Numbered from the stretch's first letter, positions 13,137-27,279 are shown. The stretch is 64,000 nt of DNA from Clarkia xantiana subsp. parviflora (GCA_036873135.1 JAPTYO010000001.1:49401774-49465773); one strand, 5' to 3'. The notes: a model not told the origin generated them from the letters alone. A program made the numbers and translations.

Positions 13137-13377
13137 GAAAACTTGTATCTGATAGTTCGAGAAAACTAGCTCGAACCAATTAAAGCCAAGGCTTATATTT
13201 TAGATAGTTTGGCTTAGGTGTTGGTGTGTAATATCATTTTGCATTTTCATATTCAATAAAAATTGCTTAACAGTGTGTGATACTTGCTTGCATTATTAGG
13301 ATGACCAAAAAAAAAATTCATAAACATTAAAACTAGTTCTTGAGAAAAAAAAATATATATATATTTGAAAATATATT

Positions 13378-13465
13378 GGTCCATGTTGGTTTCGAACCTG
13401 CGACCTTCATGTTATATCGTCCTGGATTAGGATTATGTTTCGTCTCTAGGCCTCACAGTTCAGTG
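13378..13465 (-). repeat. tRNA-like SINE fragment in the MYB/zinc-finger interval
   Basis: On the minus strand there is a good RNA polymerase III B-box (GGTCGCAGGTTCGAAACC) and a weaker A-box-like segment upstream. It does not fold as an intact tRNA from what can be seen. It lies directly in front of the zinc-finger gene and may be part of its 5' leader. Confidence 0.4.
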
Positions 13466-13478
13466 TGAGGTGAAGAAG

Positions 13479-14725
13479 ATGGATAACATAACCGCAAGTG
13501 AAATTGCTGGTCTTGGGGTCGGAGCTCTGCTCCTGTCTGCAACAATTGCTGCCCCAAAGATTGATTCTTTCATTTCTGCTTCACAGAGGCGGTATGTTCT
13601 TGAATTCTCTCTACTTCTTGACGATTCTTGTTTCTCAAGTATGGCTTTTTGGTTTCTTTTTACAGAATTTGTGCATCTGTTTCTGTCATGTCCTCTAATG
13701 CTGCAGAATCCTTTCTTAACTATTGCCTTATTGTCTCATATAGGTTGCACTCAGATTATGAAATTGCAGTATAAGTTTAAGTATTTTGTAACATATGCTT
13801 GCTGCTATCAATATTAAAATATGATATTGACAGTAGTTTGTGCTTTCTTGATTGAAAATTGAAGTTTTTATCTTGGATGATAGTTTATGATTTTGCTGGT
13901 GAAGTTGATTCTTTCTGTTCACTGTATCTGATTCCCAAGTTATTGGCATAGTTAAATGTTCTTGAAACTTCCTTTTGCTGAATATATAAGTACTTAATCA
14001 CCAAGAAGAAGAATACATTAGATTTCTTATAATAAACTACAGATTCTAGACTTCCATATATTATGAGAGATGGTTATTGAATTGTAATCTCTTTAAAAAA
14101 ATAACTGTAATCTATTTGCTATAGCGAAAAGTCTTATGATTGTTGTTACTCCTGTTATAATTTATGGACAACCAACCAAAAAGTTTTAGTAATTGCTGCA
14201 GAGCATATTAATTCGATGCAAAGTTTCTGTTGAATTTCAGACAGACCACTTGTGAGTTGTGACTTGACCCGGTAATGGTTTTTATTGTTGATCAGTTCCA
14301 ATAGCTGTTGTGGAGATATGATGTTGTTGAGTATCATATGCAGGAGCTACACATCTAAACTTAAAGATTCAATAGTCAAAGTTGTGTTTGGTCAAAAGCT
14401 TTTATGATTACTTTACTTAGGGTGGAAATGATGACCAACTTGTTATCTTACAAGATGTGGTTCTTAATAATATAGTTTGCTTGGCTTCTGAGGGATTGTT
14501 TCATGTTGATGCAGTTCCCTTGGTATGTGCAAAAAATGTGGCGATTTGAGGATAATAGCATGCACTACATGTCGAGGATCCGGATCGGTCAAAGTTGGGT
14601 TTAATATCTTTGATGGGTTTTATGAGTCTCTGGTTGGAGTCGATTCAGATGCAAAAACAACTCGGTGCATCAAATGTCAAGCCAAGGGTCACTTTCGATG
14701 CCCAAATTGCTCTGCGGCTCAATGA
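13479..14725 (+). CDS. Small DnaJ-type zinc-finger (CxxC repeat) protein
   Basis: Two exons, 13479-13591 and 14515-14725, join across a 923-bp intron to give 107 residues. The N-terminus MDNITASEIAGLGVGALLLS continues with a hydrophobic, Ala/Leu-rich segment (about residues 8-28) that could be a membrane anchor or part of a targeting sequence. The rest holds four CxxC pairs: CKKCG, CTTCRGSG, CIKCQAKG and CPNCS. These match the cysteine-rich zinc-binding domain of DnaJ/Hsp40 proteins without the J domain. Such stand-alone domains in plants include plastid assembly chaperones of the BSD2 kind, but this protein has not been tied to one. It starts 343 bp after the MYB stop on the same strand. A GTG further upstream at 13470 is in frame, but the ATG is the natural start. 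Confidence 0.82.
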
Positions 14726-14889
14726 GATTTTGGTCGCAGTTTCTTGCGTCTGTAGCTTTATGTTTTGTAATGTGGCTTGCAAGATTCAATACACAAGGAA
14801 GGACAACCGCATGAGCCCTGACTCTATTCATTGACTGTCAAATTTGTATAATCCGAAGCATATTTTGTCTGGATCGACTCTTTGAACAC

Positions 14890-15965
14890 TTACAAACGAT
14901 TAAGAAAGAAAGAAAGAAAGCGAAGACACGAATTTAATGTAGTTCGGTCAATTTGACATTTATTCATAGGCAATGGCGGCTGGTGATTTATTGATCGTCT
15001 CTAGCGTTACACTTTACAGAGAATATAACGTTATATATATAGCTGCTGAGAATAAACTCATAAACCCTAATAATTCAGGCCGGCCCGAACAGTTCGGCCC
15101 AATTGTCAAATCACGATCTATAATTCAAAAATTCTCCCACTTGGATATTGATTTAACCTTACAAGTAATCTTCATTCTTCCAGAAGAATATTCCTTCAAC
15201 TTCAGCATTTTCACCAGCTGCACGTTTTCTGAAACAACTACAGAAAACCAACCGAGGTTTGGCACAACCTAAGTTTCCCAATATCAACACATTTTGTCAA
15301 CATGTCTATTGGATTCTTCGCACCATCTATGTTCTCTAAACACATCTCGCCATCTTTAACCGCCTTCCGAATGAAGTGATAACGTCTCCTGATGAGCTTT
15401 GTCCTCGAATGATGAACAATGTTCTTCACCAACTGTATGGAACTCTGATTATCCATGTAGATAATCTTTTCACGCTGCTTTAAGTCCAACTCTTCCAAAT
15501 AATCTTTCAGCCATATCATCTCATTCCGGTTTCTGCAGTTGCCACATACTCAGCTTTACAAGATGAAAGAGCAACACACTTCTGAAGTCTAGACATCCAA
15601 CTCACTGTTGTTTCATTTATTGTATAGATGTAACCAGATGTGCTCTGACTCGAGTCCACATTTTCATTAAGATTAGCATCCACAAAATTATACAGTATCA
15701 CCTTGTCATTGTCATATCAAAGTGAGGTATTAGACGTAACACTCAGATATCTCAGAAGTCACTTCACAACTTCCCAGTGTTCTTTCCATGTGTTGGATTT
15801 GAACCTGCTAACCCCCACTGTTTGTGCTATATTAGGTCTTGTGCATATCATAACATAAGCTCCCAACTGCATATGCATATGAAACAAGTGTCATATGCTG
15901 TCGCTCCTCCTCTGTCTTGGGTGACTGCTACTTTGACAGTTTCTTTTGATTTGTCGAAGGAGTAA
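14890..15965 (-). mobile_element. 3' remnant of a Ty1/copia retrotransposon (pol end plus LTR)
   Basis: Reading on the minus strand from right to left, translation gives the end of reverse transcriptase (TEEERQHM near 15930, then VMICTRPNIAQTVGVSRF near 15850). The linker KEHWEVVK follows (near 15780), then RNase H with VDANLNENVDSSQSTSGYIY and CVALSSCKAEYVA (15701-15516). The C-terminal part continues (YMDNQSSIQLVKN, 15519-15238). Stops and frameshifts break the frame several times, for example between the two RNase H segments. A polypurine-like string AAGTGGGAGAA lies near 15130, and the DNA to its left (to about 14890) looks like a partial LTR. The 5' part is missing, so this is dead. Confidence 0.85.
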
Positions 15966-16510
15966 TTCTGGGTCTAGCGACACTCACACTAAACCTTCTC
16001 AACACCTTACAACAAATTGCTAGCTCAAATTTCATTTATGGGCAAATTGCTAGCTCAAATTTCATTTATGGGTAAATTGCTAACTCTCTGTTAAATGTTC
16101 ATTTTAATCTGAACATAAATGGTCAGGTGAGTTATACGAGATTAAAGAGAAAAAAGCGACATAAAATTATAGAATTTGTTTCATCCACATAATAATTCAT
16201 TAGTATTCATGTAACAAATTCCGTCTAAACCAGATAAATATTACTCAGGATTAGCAATTTGTTCACAAACGAAACTTGAGCTATCACAAAAAATCTTCAG
16301 CTAATAATTGTAAGAATGCTAGACATGAGCTAGCAATTTAGTAATTGACACTAAATTAGTAAATCTATATGAGTTCACCACGAATGTGGCATAATCGACA
16401 TGTTATTTTAATGCATGTAAATAAGTTTATTTACTTTAGAATATATAAGTTATAAATTCTTTATTTATTTTCTTAATATTGATCTATTAACTTTTTCTTT
16501 TTTTAACTAA

Positions 16511-16986
16511 TGTCATGGTATTGCTACCTCATCGGTTGGGTAACCAACCTATGTGGTGTATATAAGCCAAATGAGTCATCCCATCTAATAGACTAGTTTA
16601 TTGGACTGGGCTCTTCCATTTGGTTTGTAACAATTGGTATCATAGCTAGACCTTGGAGTGGTGGCCTAAAAAAACTAGTCGTGACCAACGTGGCTGTGAC
16701 CAACAAGGGCTCGTAGTGGTGGCTCACAGAGTGGTGGCCTGGAAAGAGCTAGCCGTGACCAACGTGACCGTGACCAATGATGTCGTCGGTCTCCTTAATG
16801 GGAAACGATTGTCATGGTATTACTACCACATCGGAGGACGTCGGTCTCCTTAATGGGGAACGATTGTCATGGTATTACTACCACATCGGTTGGGTAACCA
16901 ACTCATGTGGTGTATATAAATCAAATGGGTAATTCCAACTAATACACTAGTTTATTGGACTGGGCTCTTCCATTTGATTCGTAATA
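16511..16986 (+). mobile_element. TRIM retrotransposon unit 1 (122-bp LTRs)
   Basis: Two direct repeats of 122 bp each begin TGTCATGGTATT and end in GTAACA or GTAATA (16511-16632 and 16865-16986). The first is followed after one base by TTGGTATCATAGC, a primer-binding site for initiator Met-tRNA, and the second is preceded by a purine-rich tract (TAATGGGGAACGAT). The 232-bp interior has no coding capacity. This is the layout of a terminal-repeat retrotransposon in miniature. The polypurine/LTR junction is duplicated in tandem at about 16784-16887. Flanking 5-mers (ACTAA and ATATG) do not match. Confidence 0.78.
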
Positions 16987-16989
16987 ATA

Positions 16990-17163
16990 TGTTAAGATAT
17001 TATAGTATATGGGTATTATAATAATATGAGGGTGTGGTAGGGGGGGGGGGGGGTGGGGTGGGGTTGGGTATAATTGTTAGTTTCTTATATATATATGAGA
17101 GAGATTGAACTGAGAACTATGAAAAAAATATGAATGAATGTTGATGAGTTTAACTCTCTTTTT
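16990..17163 (+). repeat. Truncated LTR of the small LTR element family
   Basis: It starts TGTTAAGATATTATAG and parallels the LTR at 22110-22370, including ATGAATGAATGTTGATGAG. It breaks off before the LTR end and joins TRIM sequence. It contains a long G-run at about 17040-17054, followed by GGGGT steps. Confidence 0.6.
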
Positions 17164-17539
17164 CTCATGTGGTGTATATAAACCAAATTGGTTATCCCAC
17201 CTAATAGACCAGTCTATTGGACCGGGCTCTTTCACTTGGTTTGTAACAATTGGTATTAGAGTCAGCCCTTGGAGTGGTGGCCTGAAAAAGCCAGTCATGA
17301 CCAACGTGGTCGTGACCAACAAAAGCTCGTAGTGGTGGCCTGGAAAAATCTAGTCATGACCAACGTGACCGTGACCCACAGGGACGCCGGTCTCCTTAAG
17401 GGGGGGGGGGGGACGATTGTCATGGTATTACTACCACATCGGTTGGGTAACCAACCCATGTTGTGTATATAAGCCAAATGAGTTCTCTCACCTAATAGAC
17501 TAGTATATTGGATTGGGTTCTTCAATTTGGTTTGTAACA
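17164..17539 (+). mobile_element. TRIM unit 2, 5' LTR truncated
   Basis: A partial LTR (17164-17248) is followed by a primer-binding site TTGGTATTAGAGTC. Next come the same interior as unit 1, a polypurine tract with a 13-14-base G-run near 17399-17412, and a complete 122-bp LTR (17418-17539). It shows the same family was copied at least twice here. Confidence 0.72.
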
Positions 17540-17657
17540 ATATGTTATGGTATTGTTGTATAGGGGTATTATAATAATATGGGGGGAATAGTAGAATGTG
17601 ATAGTTTGGGGGTAAAAGCGATATTAAGGTTTAGTTGCTTATATATATATATATATA

Positions 17658-19222
17658 CTAGTTATTAACGCGTGCGTTGCACGCGTATCAATCGACTAAA
17701 TTTCGAAATACATAATTTATCTTTAGTTTTCTAATATTTTAATATGTAGTTAATACATGACCAAGTTTAGGGGTTGCGAGAAATGAATCTGTGATCGAAA
17801 ATAACGACACAAACTAATTCAAAACGGGAAAAATAGAAGAGGATAATTAAATCAAAAAATTAACTATTGTTTTAAATTACGATATTAATTTACTGATATA
17901 ACTAATAATGAGTTGGATTGAGCATGACGTGAGTTATTAACGACAAAGTTGTATCTAATTTATCAACTTGAGGAGTGAAGAATGTAAGCCCGTAATTAGC
18001 CACTTAGAGTTATCGGTGGAGCAGTTTGACCTATACAAACGTAACTATACACTTTTCATGCAATTTTATATCATTATACCAACAAAATTTGATTTAACGC
18101 TAAAGGAAAAAAAAAAAAAATTGGCCAACGGGACGCTAAAGGAAATTTCAATTCATTAAAATCTAAAGTTTATACTTGATATGTCAATTACTTATTTAAC
18201 TACTAATTAGGTTACAATTTGATTTAATTGACAGACGGAAGAACTAAATTAATGATTTGAGACCCTAAATGTTGGACAATGAGTACCAGGTTATCTGTAA
18301 AAGATCAAAATTCAAGAACCGTGGTTGACCCATATTTTGATATTTGATATGATTTGACAAGTGACTGATCTATGTGATACAAAAAAAATCTCAACATGTA
18401 CTCGAAGTTTGCATGAGTTGAGTACATATCATACTTTATGGGTGGCTCAAATTTATAGGTATATTGTATTAATAAGTTAATGATAATTAATGTAACATGT
18501 CAGTTAAGCGACCTTAACAAAAAATTAATGCAAATTATCTAATGAAATTTTTAGTAATACTCAAATATTATAGGGACTAAATCATCAATTTTTTTAAAAC
18601 ACTAACGTCTAAAGTTTATACTTGAATTCAACTTAACTATTTATTCAACTATCAATTAGGAGATACCAAATATGATTGAATTTACAAACGCAAGAACTAA
18701 ATCGATAGTTCGAGTCATTAAGTATTAAACATTGAGTAACATGTTATATGTAAAGTCAAACTTCAAGAACCACGTTTGATCCATATTTGATAAAAAAAAA
18801 TTCAACAAGCGGAACATCTCCAAATCAGTGATATAGTGAATGGAAACATCTACCTTACATTTGCACCTATTGAATGCATGTTGACTCTAATTGATAAGTA
18901 TATTTGATGGAGAAATTAATAATAACTACGATGACCTACCAATTAAGCGACCTAAAAACTAAAAATAACAAAATGTAACTAAATTGTTTTTTTAGTAATA
19001 TTAAAGACAAATGGATGGGTCTCAAGGATAAAAAAACTAAATCGCCAATTTTATAAAAATAAGGGAACTAAATATAACACGTATATATATAATAATAAAA
19101 TAAAAAATATGGAAAATAAATATAATATATATATATATATATATATTAATAATAATAATAAAATAAAAATGTTCAAGAGGTACATTTTGGGGTGAGGACA
19201 ACTCTCACATTTTATATTTGTA
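17658..19222 (-). mobile_element. Non-autonomous Helitron A inside the LTR
   Basis: On the minus strand the 3' end is a perfect short hairpin of GCGTGC/GCACGC type (around 17670-17686), then TTAATAA and CTAG (17658-17661) next to T. The body matches the copies at 3627-5331 and 19223-20800. It retains the unoccupied MITE target at 18887-18895. Its 5' end keeps GTCCTCACCCC but the last 35 bp are diverged. Confidence 0.75.
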
Positions 19223-20822
<1,600 letters not shown>

Positions 20823-22370
20823 ATGAGAGGTTGAAGAGAAAACTATAAAAAAATATGAATGAATGTTGAAGAGTTTAGCTCTCTCTATCTCTACATCTAC
20901 GATCTAATCTTCTTGAATATCCAATTCTCCGATCTTAATCTATCCACCTTCTATTCTATCGATTGGATCGTATCATTGGTATCAACGCTGTTCTTTCTCG
21001 GTTGTGGTGATTTGATTTGATTCCGACTATGATTATCGACACTGACCATCGCATGCTGTTGTTCGCACCGACCACCGCCCTGCCTCCATCTGCACCGACC
21101 GCCGCTCCGACATTGGTTTACCAATTCTTCCATTTGCTCCTGCGATTTTCTACAATTTTGGATTGACTGCTGCAAAAATATCAGTGAGTATAAAATTTGC
21201 GCCCACAAGGTGTTTGAGAAAATGCCTAAGTGAAGGATTTGAGAAATTTTTCCTTGAAATTATGTTCTACTACTATATTTGACTCCAATTCGCAATGGAC
21301 AATACTTAATTTCTTCATACTTTGGACTTGATTCAGAAGGATGTACTAAAAATTAAGGGATCGTTAGAGGATGCTTCAAAGGAACTTAAAAACTCATTGG
21401 AAACAATATGTTATCATGGTATACCATTTCCAAATGAGACAAACATACATGATGCAAATGAAGAGGTTGCCAACACAAATGAAGAGTCTGTCAACACACG
21501 TGAATTGAGTTGTTTTCTTGATTGTGCTAAGGAAGACGCCGACACAATAGAAGAAGACCAACATGATATTAAAGCCGATTCTGATACTATTAGCTTGATT
21601 GATGGTCTACAGGAAGACACATATGATAGTGATGTTGTTCAGGATCAATATCATGATATTGAGGCATCCAAGACACTTGTGTGTTCATCTTCAGAGTTTC
21701 AACTACCGGGCACAATTGTAGAGTATTGTGATCCTTTTTTGATTACCTACACAAACATCATCAGTTGAAGCTCAATTGCATTTCTTGCTCCTGAATATGG
21801 GTTTTACAATCAATTCGCGCCTGATTCTTCACTTGGCGAACAATCCATATCGGAAGTGTCTAATTGATTGTGGTGATTTCTTTTTTGGATGGACACTCAT
21901 GCAAGATTATGACGGCTTCAATGGTCCCGGAAATTCTCAGGTCGCAATCACATTCACGTGCTTATATTTATTTGTATGAGAGGTTGAAGAGAGAACTATG
22001 ATGACTTCAACGACCTGAGATTCTTTGTTTTGTCTCTCATTCGTGATTATGACGGGTTTAATGGTTCCGGACACACCTTGAGAACAAGATGGTTTGAATG
22101 GGAGAGCTATGTTATGGTATTATAGTATGGGGTACTATAATAATGTGGGGGGAATAATAGAATGTGATAGTTGGAGGGTAAAATGAGTATTAAGAATTAG
22201 TTGTTTATATATATGTATGAGAACTTAAATAGAGAACTATAAAAAAATATGAATGAACGTTAAGGAGTTTAATTCTTTCTATCTTTAAATCTATGATTTA
22301 ATCTTTTTGAATTTTCAATTCTTCGAATCCTAATTTATCAACATTCTATTCTATTGATTTAATGGTATCA

Positions 22371-24990
22371 ACTAACCCTTAATTTTAAATCTTAATGTGT
22401 TTACTTGTTTGAGTCGAAGACAGAATCATTTCCTGCCAATTGCACGCCATCGTGAAAAAAGCCGAACTTGGGTAATACAAGGAACCCGTCCTTCGACTCC
22501 CTAACTGCGACACGTGTACATTTTAGGGTCATTTAGAGTAGTAGTAATTAATTGAAGTGATTTTGATTGGCAGGAATTTCACTTTTAAACTTAACAGCGA
22601 CCAATACTTACCTACCAAAATCTTTACAGTGACCCACGTCGGCATCACCTGCACTGTAACAATAGCGAATAGATTCGCGACACGTCATGGTGATGACTTT
22701 GACAGTTGGACTTGGACAGTGGAAAATACCGGTTTTAGTTCCGTAAATAACGGTATTAATTCTGTGAGTAATTAACTGACGGTAACTAATTAAAAAAAAA
22801 AACTAATTAAACCCGATGCTTTACTTTCCTATACAAATATATGTAGTAGGGATTTCACTCTGCTACAAAATTAAATAATACGACAGTGAGCCATAGTCAG
22901 TCTATGTATATATATATATCTTCAACTTTTCTTTATTTTTGTATTTTCCATTTGTCAAGTTCTCTATAATCTATATTATATTTGCGTTTTGTTGAATATT
23001 GAGTTACACAGCTATTATCATTTTTTTTGAAAATACGCCTTACATTATTTCATTTTATATATACTCGTTGGATATGAAATGGAATATACCGTTTTATCAT
23101 AAAAACAAACACACATAGTTATTCTTTAGCACAAATAATAAGTCAGTAAAAGAGCAAAATTATCTTAAGAATACCATAATCAGTATATGAGTCAGTTAAA
23201 ATTCACTCATTCATTTAATCTATAAAATTTTCTTTTAAAATTCATATTTTAGGTATATTTTCCAACAATATATACTCTTATTCTCTATTTAGTTTTACCA
23301 TCTTACAACTTGTAAATAATTGATAATTTTAATTAGTTTAGCATTACAAGCTAAGGGAGTAAGTAAAGTATTATTTTTTTTGCCACTGAGTAAGTAATTT
23401 ATTATATTATAGTATTATACATTATTAAAAGTTAAAAACATTAATATGTATACCATTTTCTTGAGATAAGAAAGACCAACTTTATTTTATTTAGGGATTT
23501 ATTTTTCCATTTTAATGAATATTTATTTCATTGAAGAAAGTTATAGATAGGCAATTACTCTCATTGAATCTTAGCTAATTAAGAAGAAAACAGAAATTCC
23601 ATTGTTCCTTCAATTGCTTAACAACCGTAGAAATTAATTAAAGTCAAAGGATCTAGCCATTTTAGAGATGTGTTATCAAATAAAGTAAGCAATCGTTGTC
23701 GTCTTCGGTTAGTAAACACGTTCGTGTTCCATTTGTTAATCATGTATTAACGGGTCGCGATCTTCGAAAAACATTTGTTTGATAATTTTTATTTAAATGA
23801 GATTAATCTTAACCACAATCAAATTGTTTCACCATGTCTATTATATAATATATTAATTCAACTAACATACAATTTCTTAGTAATATGTATACGTTGTTTC
23901 CGGAGGTCATTTCTTCTAATTTAATCGAAACTCTAAAAATTTAGGTATAAAATATTAGGTATCTGTAAATTAAAAAACAATATGTTTATATCATATTTTA
24001 GTCTTTACGTAAAATAAAGAAACCCGTTATACAAATAAAGTAACAAAAAATTAAAAATTTATGTTTAAATAATATATCTATACAATTTGATTTTGAAATA
24101 TTCTAAGTTCGTATGGCGGAACATTTTTTTCATGCGGGGTGGTTCTAAGAGGGCATAGCATACTTATTTTATGTCTAGATTATTCCACACTCGCACCGGG
24201 TCAACCCATAAAGAGTAAATTGTTGTTAATAATATTTTTTCATTCCCATGGTCATCATTTTAGGTCAATAGTTAAAAATATATACTTTTTCTATTATTTC
24301 TATGAAAATCTTCAAATCATTTTTATTCTTACATTAAATTTTAACGATTTTACTGTTATAAAAAAATTAACATTAAATTTATTTATTTTTAATTTGATTT
24401 TTTACTCGATGAGCACCGACCTCTATTATATAAGAAGCATGTATATTGTGTAAGATAAGATACCCAAAATTTATTTGTTTTTACGCAATTTCTTACAAAT
24501 CTCCCTATAATTGAAAAACAATATAAAAATTGTTTAAATTAGACAATGAAAATAAATTACATGATGGAGACCTTTATCCATTGATGAACCGACACGTGGA
24601 GATCCATTTTAAGGTTGATGACGACGTTCTCATACCTTCGAAGACGGTAGAAATGACACAAAACAAAGGTTAAAAATTAAAATGTATCTACTTACTTTAA
24701 GAAGGAGAAAAGTGGTAGAAAGCTCATTGATTACACCCACGCGCCTGAAAAACTAGTATGGGACCTATATCTGTCATGCCAGTTAACCAATTGCAACATA
24801 TATTTTAGCCAAATAATTATGTCTTAACTCTTAACACCTTAACTCTTAGAGGATCATTCAATACTAAGTGAGTTATTATAGCTAGGTATGGTCCAATGAA
24901 ATAAGTATAGAAAGAATCTTCTTAATAAGAATCCTAAAACACTTTGTTAAAAAAAAATAAAAAAACTAAAACATGCTAAATATTTTATTT
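22371..24990. other. Intergenic DNA, no gene recognised
   Basis: The stretch 22400-22790 is less AT-rich than its surroundings (GTGACCCACGTCGGCATCAC and similar), but no frame with domain character could be linked. The block around 24115-24225 (GCATACTTATTTTATGTCTAG and flanks) recurs with changes at 37185-37275, so it is a repeat of unknown type. Confidence 0.5.
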
Positions 24991-25005
24991 TTTATTTTTT
25001 TAAGG

Positions 25006-25178
25006 GCTAGCTAATTTGTTATCGAGTTTATTTAAACTTGAATTTCTGACTATTGGATCAAAACATCCAAAACTCTCTCAGCTGAAAAAGAAGAAAGAGA
25101 AGAAATATGCACATATTTCAATGTTTTGATTCAATAATCAGAAATTCAAGTTTAAATAAACTCGACAACAAATTGTCC
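25006..25178. repeat. Small foldback MITE, copy 1
   Basis: Both arms contain GAGTTTATTTAAACTTGAAT and its complement around a loop with CTCAGCTGAAAAAGAAG. A second, slightly more diverged copy with the same loop sequence lies at 57504-57672. The arms alone could form a stem of about 50 bp. It is non-coding. Confidence 0.7.
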
Positions 25179-25347
25179 AACCTTCTTTTTTTAATCTTAT
25201 AAAGGAAAGAAAATTGAAAACACTTGATGTTTTCTAATTTTTTAGTATAGATTATAAACTATCATACTTGACCGTTTCATGTTGGATGTTTTAGGGGCCA
25301 TCATATGAAGGATTACCTGTAATATATTTATTTTACACCTAAAATAA

Positions 25348-25962
25348 GGGTTAATGGTACTTTTGGTATCACATGTTTACACAAAATCCATTGTTCATAC
25401 CATATGTTTTTTTTTTGTACCAATGGTTTCCATTTTACATTGTTTTCATACATCTGTTAGTGTTCCGTAAATTTTTTTTGTTAAATGGCATGTGCAATGC
25501 ACGTGAGCAGCCGAAAACTTTCAATTTTGTTCAATTTAGTCCTAAAATTTCAAATCAAATCCTTCACCCAATTGACCTAGCCGGACCTAGCCTAGGGCTA
25601 GGTCCGACCCTGGTCAGGGTCGCTGGGTCCGTTAACCCCGACCCAGGGTCGGACCTAGCCCATGGCTAGGTCCGGCTAGGTCAATTGGGTGAAGGGTTTA
25701 ATTTTAAAATTTTAGGACTAACTTGAACAAAATTAAAGTTAGGGATGTATTAGAGGGACTAAATTGAACAAAATTGAAAGTTTTGGGCTGCTCACGTGCA
25801 TGACACATGCCATTTAAAGGTCATTTTTTACGGAACACTAACAGAGGTATGAAAACAGTGCAAAATGGAAACCATTGGTACCAAATTGTTACAAAAAAAA
25901 AAACATATAGTATGAACAGTGGATTCTGTGTAAACATGTGGTACCAAAAGTACCCTTAACCC
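25348..25962. mobile_element. Mutator-like foldback element (GGGTTAA type)
   Basis: Almost the entire 615 bp is one inverted repeat. The ends are GGGTTAATGGTACTTTTGG and, reverse-complemented, GGGTTAAGGGTACTTTTGG. The centre near 25640 holds GC-rich tags such as GACCTAGCCGGACCTAGCC. A perfect 10-bp target duplication CCTAAAATAA lies at 25338-25347 and 25963-25972. The frame at 25373-25669 lies inside one arm and is not a gene. Confidence 0.82.
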
Positions 25963-25982
25963 CCTAAAATAATCTACACTCA

Positions 25983-26758
25983 AGGGGCGTTTGGATGGAC
26001 ATAATGTGATATTATTTGAAATCTGAGATTACAAGTAATGTGAACTACGTAACGTAATGTAATGTTAGATTGCAGTGTTTGGTTGTGTTGTAATGTGCAT
26101 TGTAATGTGAATATATTGTTATTATATTAATATATTTGAGATTATATTATATATTAATAGAATAAGATCTAAAAGTATATATATTTTGACTCAAACTAAC
26201 TATTAAACTTTATGTTTTGTGGTTAATACTATACTCATTTATGGCCTCCAAAAACTAAATATTTAAACTTATTACACATTATATTAATTAAAACATTTTA
26301 TATAATTTTATAAGATAATTTTCATAAAAAATGCAACGAAAAAGACTTTACTCATTTTATACGAACACCGTGTGCATTATTCTTTATTATTATAATAAGT
26401 ATCAAGTAGTTAGATAAAAAAATCTAATAATAATATTATTATTATCATAATAAACTATAAAGATAATATAATGTATTTATTTATTTAATAAATAATAATA
26501 AAATAATAACACTCTGTAATATTGGACGTAATCTCACATTACATCCGATTTTGAATGTAATCTCATAATACAATGATAGAAGTTTGGACGTAATCTCAGA
26601 TTTCCATGGACATTATATTTTTTTTTTGCCAATAAATCCCATGGACATTACATTACAATGCACATTACACCGTTTGACAAACCAAACGACGTAATATGAA
26701 TGTAGTTTGAGACGTAATATGAGAATTCATCTCACATTACATCAATCTAGACACCCCC
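25983..26758. mobile_element. Harbinger/Tourist-like MITE upstream of the SEP gene
   Basis: Imperfect terminal repeats (AGGGGCGTTTGGATGG at left, GGGGGTGTCTAGATTG reverse-complemented at right) continue into AT-rich arms rich in TAATGTGA and its complement. A 3-bp direct repeat TCA borders it (25980-25982 and 26759-26761). The end motif and 3-bp duplication suggest PIF/Harbinger, but TCA is not the usual TAA/TTA. The interior holds a small duplicated CCATGGACATTA segment. Confidence 0.55.
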
Positions 26759-27025
26759 TCACATCATGTCAGCTCTTCATGACTTTGTCGAATTTTAAAT
26801 CTGAAACTTTGATTAATGAATGAATTACTCAATCGCTACCAGTACCACTGATGTATTTTTGTGTATTATTGGTGTAATGAGTAATGACCCTATTTCTTTT
26901 TGTAGAAAAATAAATTTAAATTAAGTTTTTTTTTCTTCTGAAATTAGTAATACAAAAATTGGTGAAACTATTAATACAAAAAATGCACGTTTTTTTCTGA
27001 AAAAAAAGAGGGGTGGTTTTTGCTT

Positions 27026-27031
27026 CACGTG
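27026..27031. promoter_or_regulatory. G-box (CACGTG) upstream of the SEP gene
   Basis: A perfect CACGTG sits about 530 bp before the SEP start codon and outside the MITEs. G-boxes bind bHLH or bZIP factors. A single hexamer is weak evidence for function. Confidence 0.3.
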
Positions 27032-27279
27032 GCAAAGGTGAGAGTGGGGGAAGAAAACTTTCTCTGAATAGATTTAATCAGTAGAAATTAAAGCAGCAGC
27101 AGCTAAGAGAAGATAACATGAAACTGGCAAAAAAAATACCAACCCTAGCTAGGAGGACAAAGAAAAAGGAAAACACATTGGTTTTGATCCTCCCTCATCA
27201 GTTGGTACTCTGTATCTACTGAGAGGAAACCTCAGGTTAAAAAACAGACCACACATTCATCATCTATCTCCATTACTTA

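Noticed and set aside
13470..13478. Upstream GTG start for the zinc-finger protein
   Set aside because: Plant nuclear genes normally start at ATG, and the ATG at 13479 follows directly.
14890..15965. A functional reverse transcriptase gene
   Set aside because: Stops and frameshifts interrupt it, and the gag, protease and integrase parts are absent.
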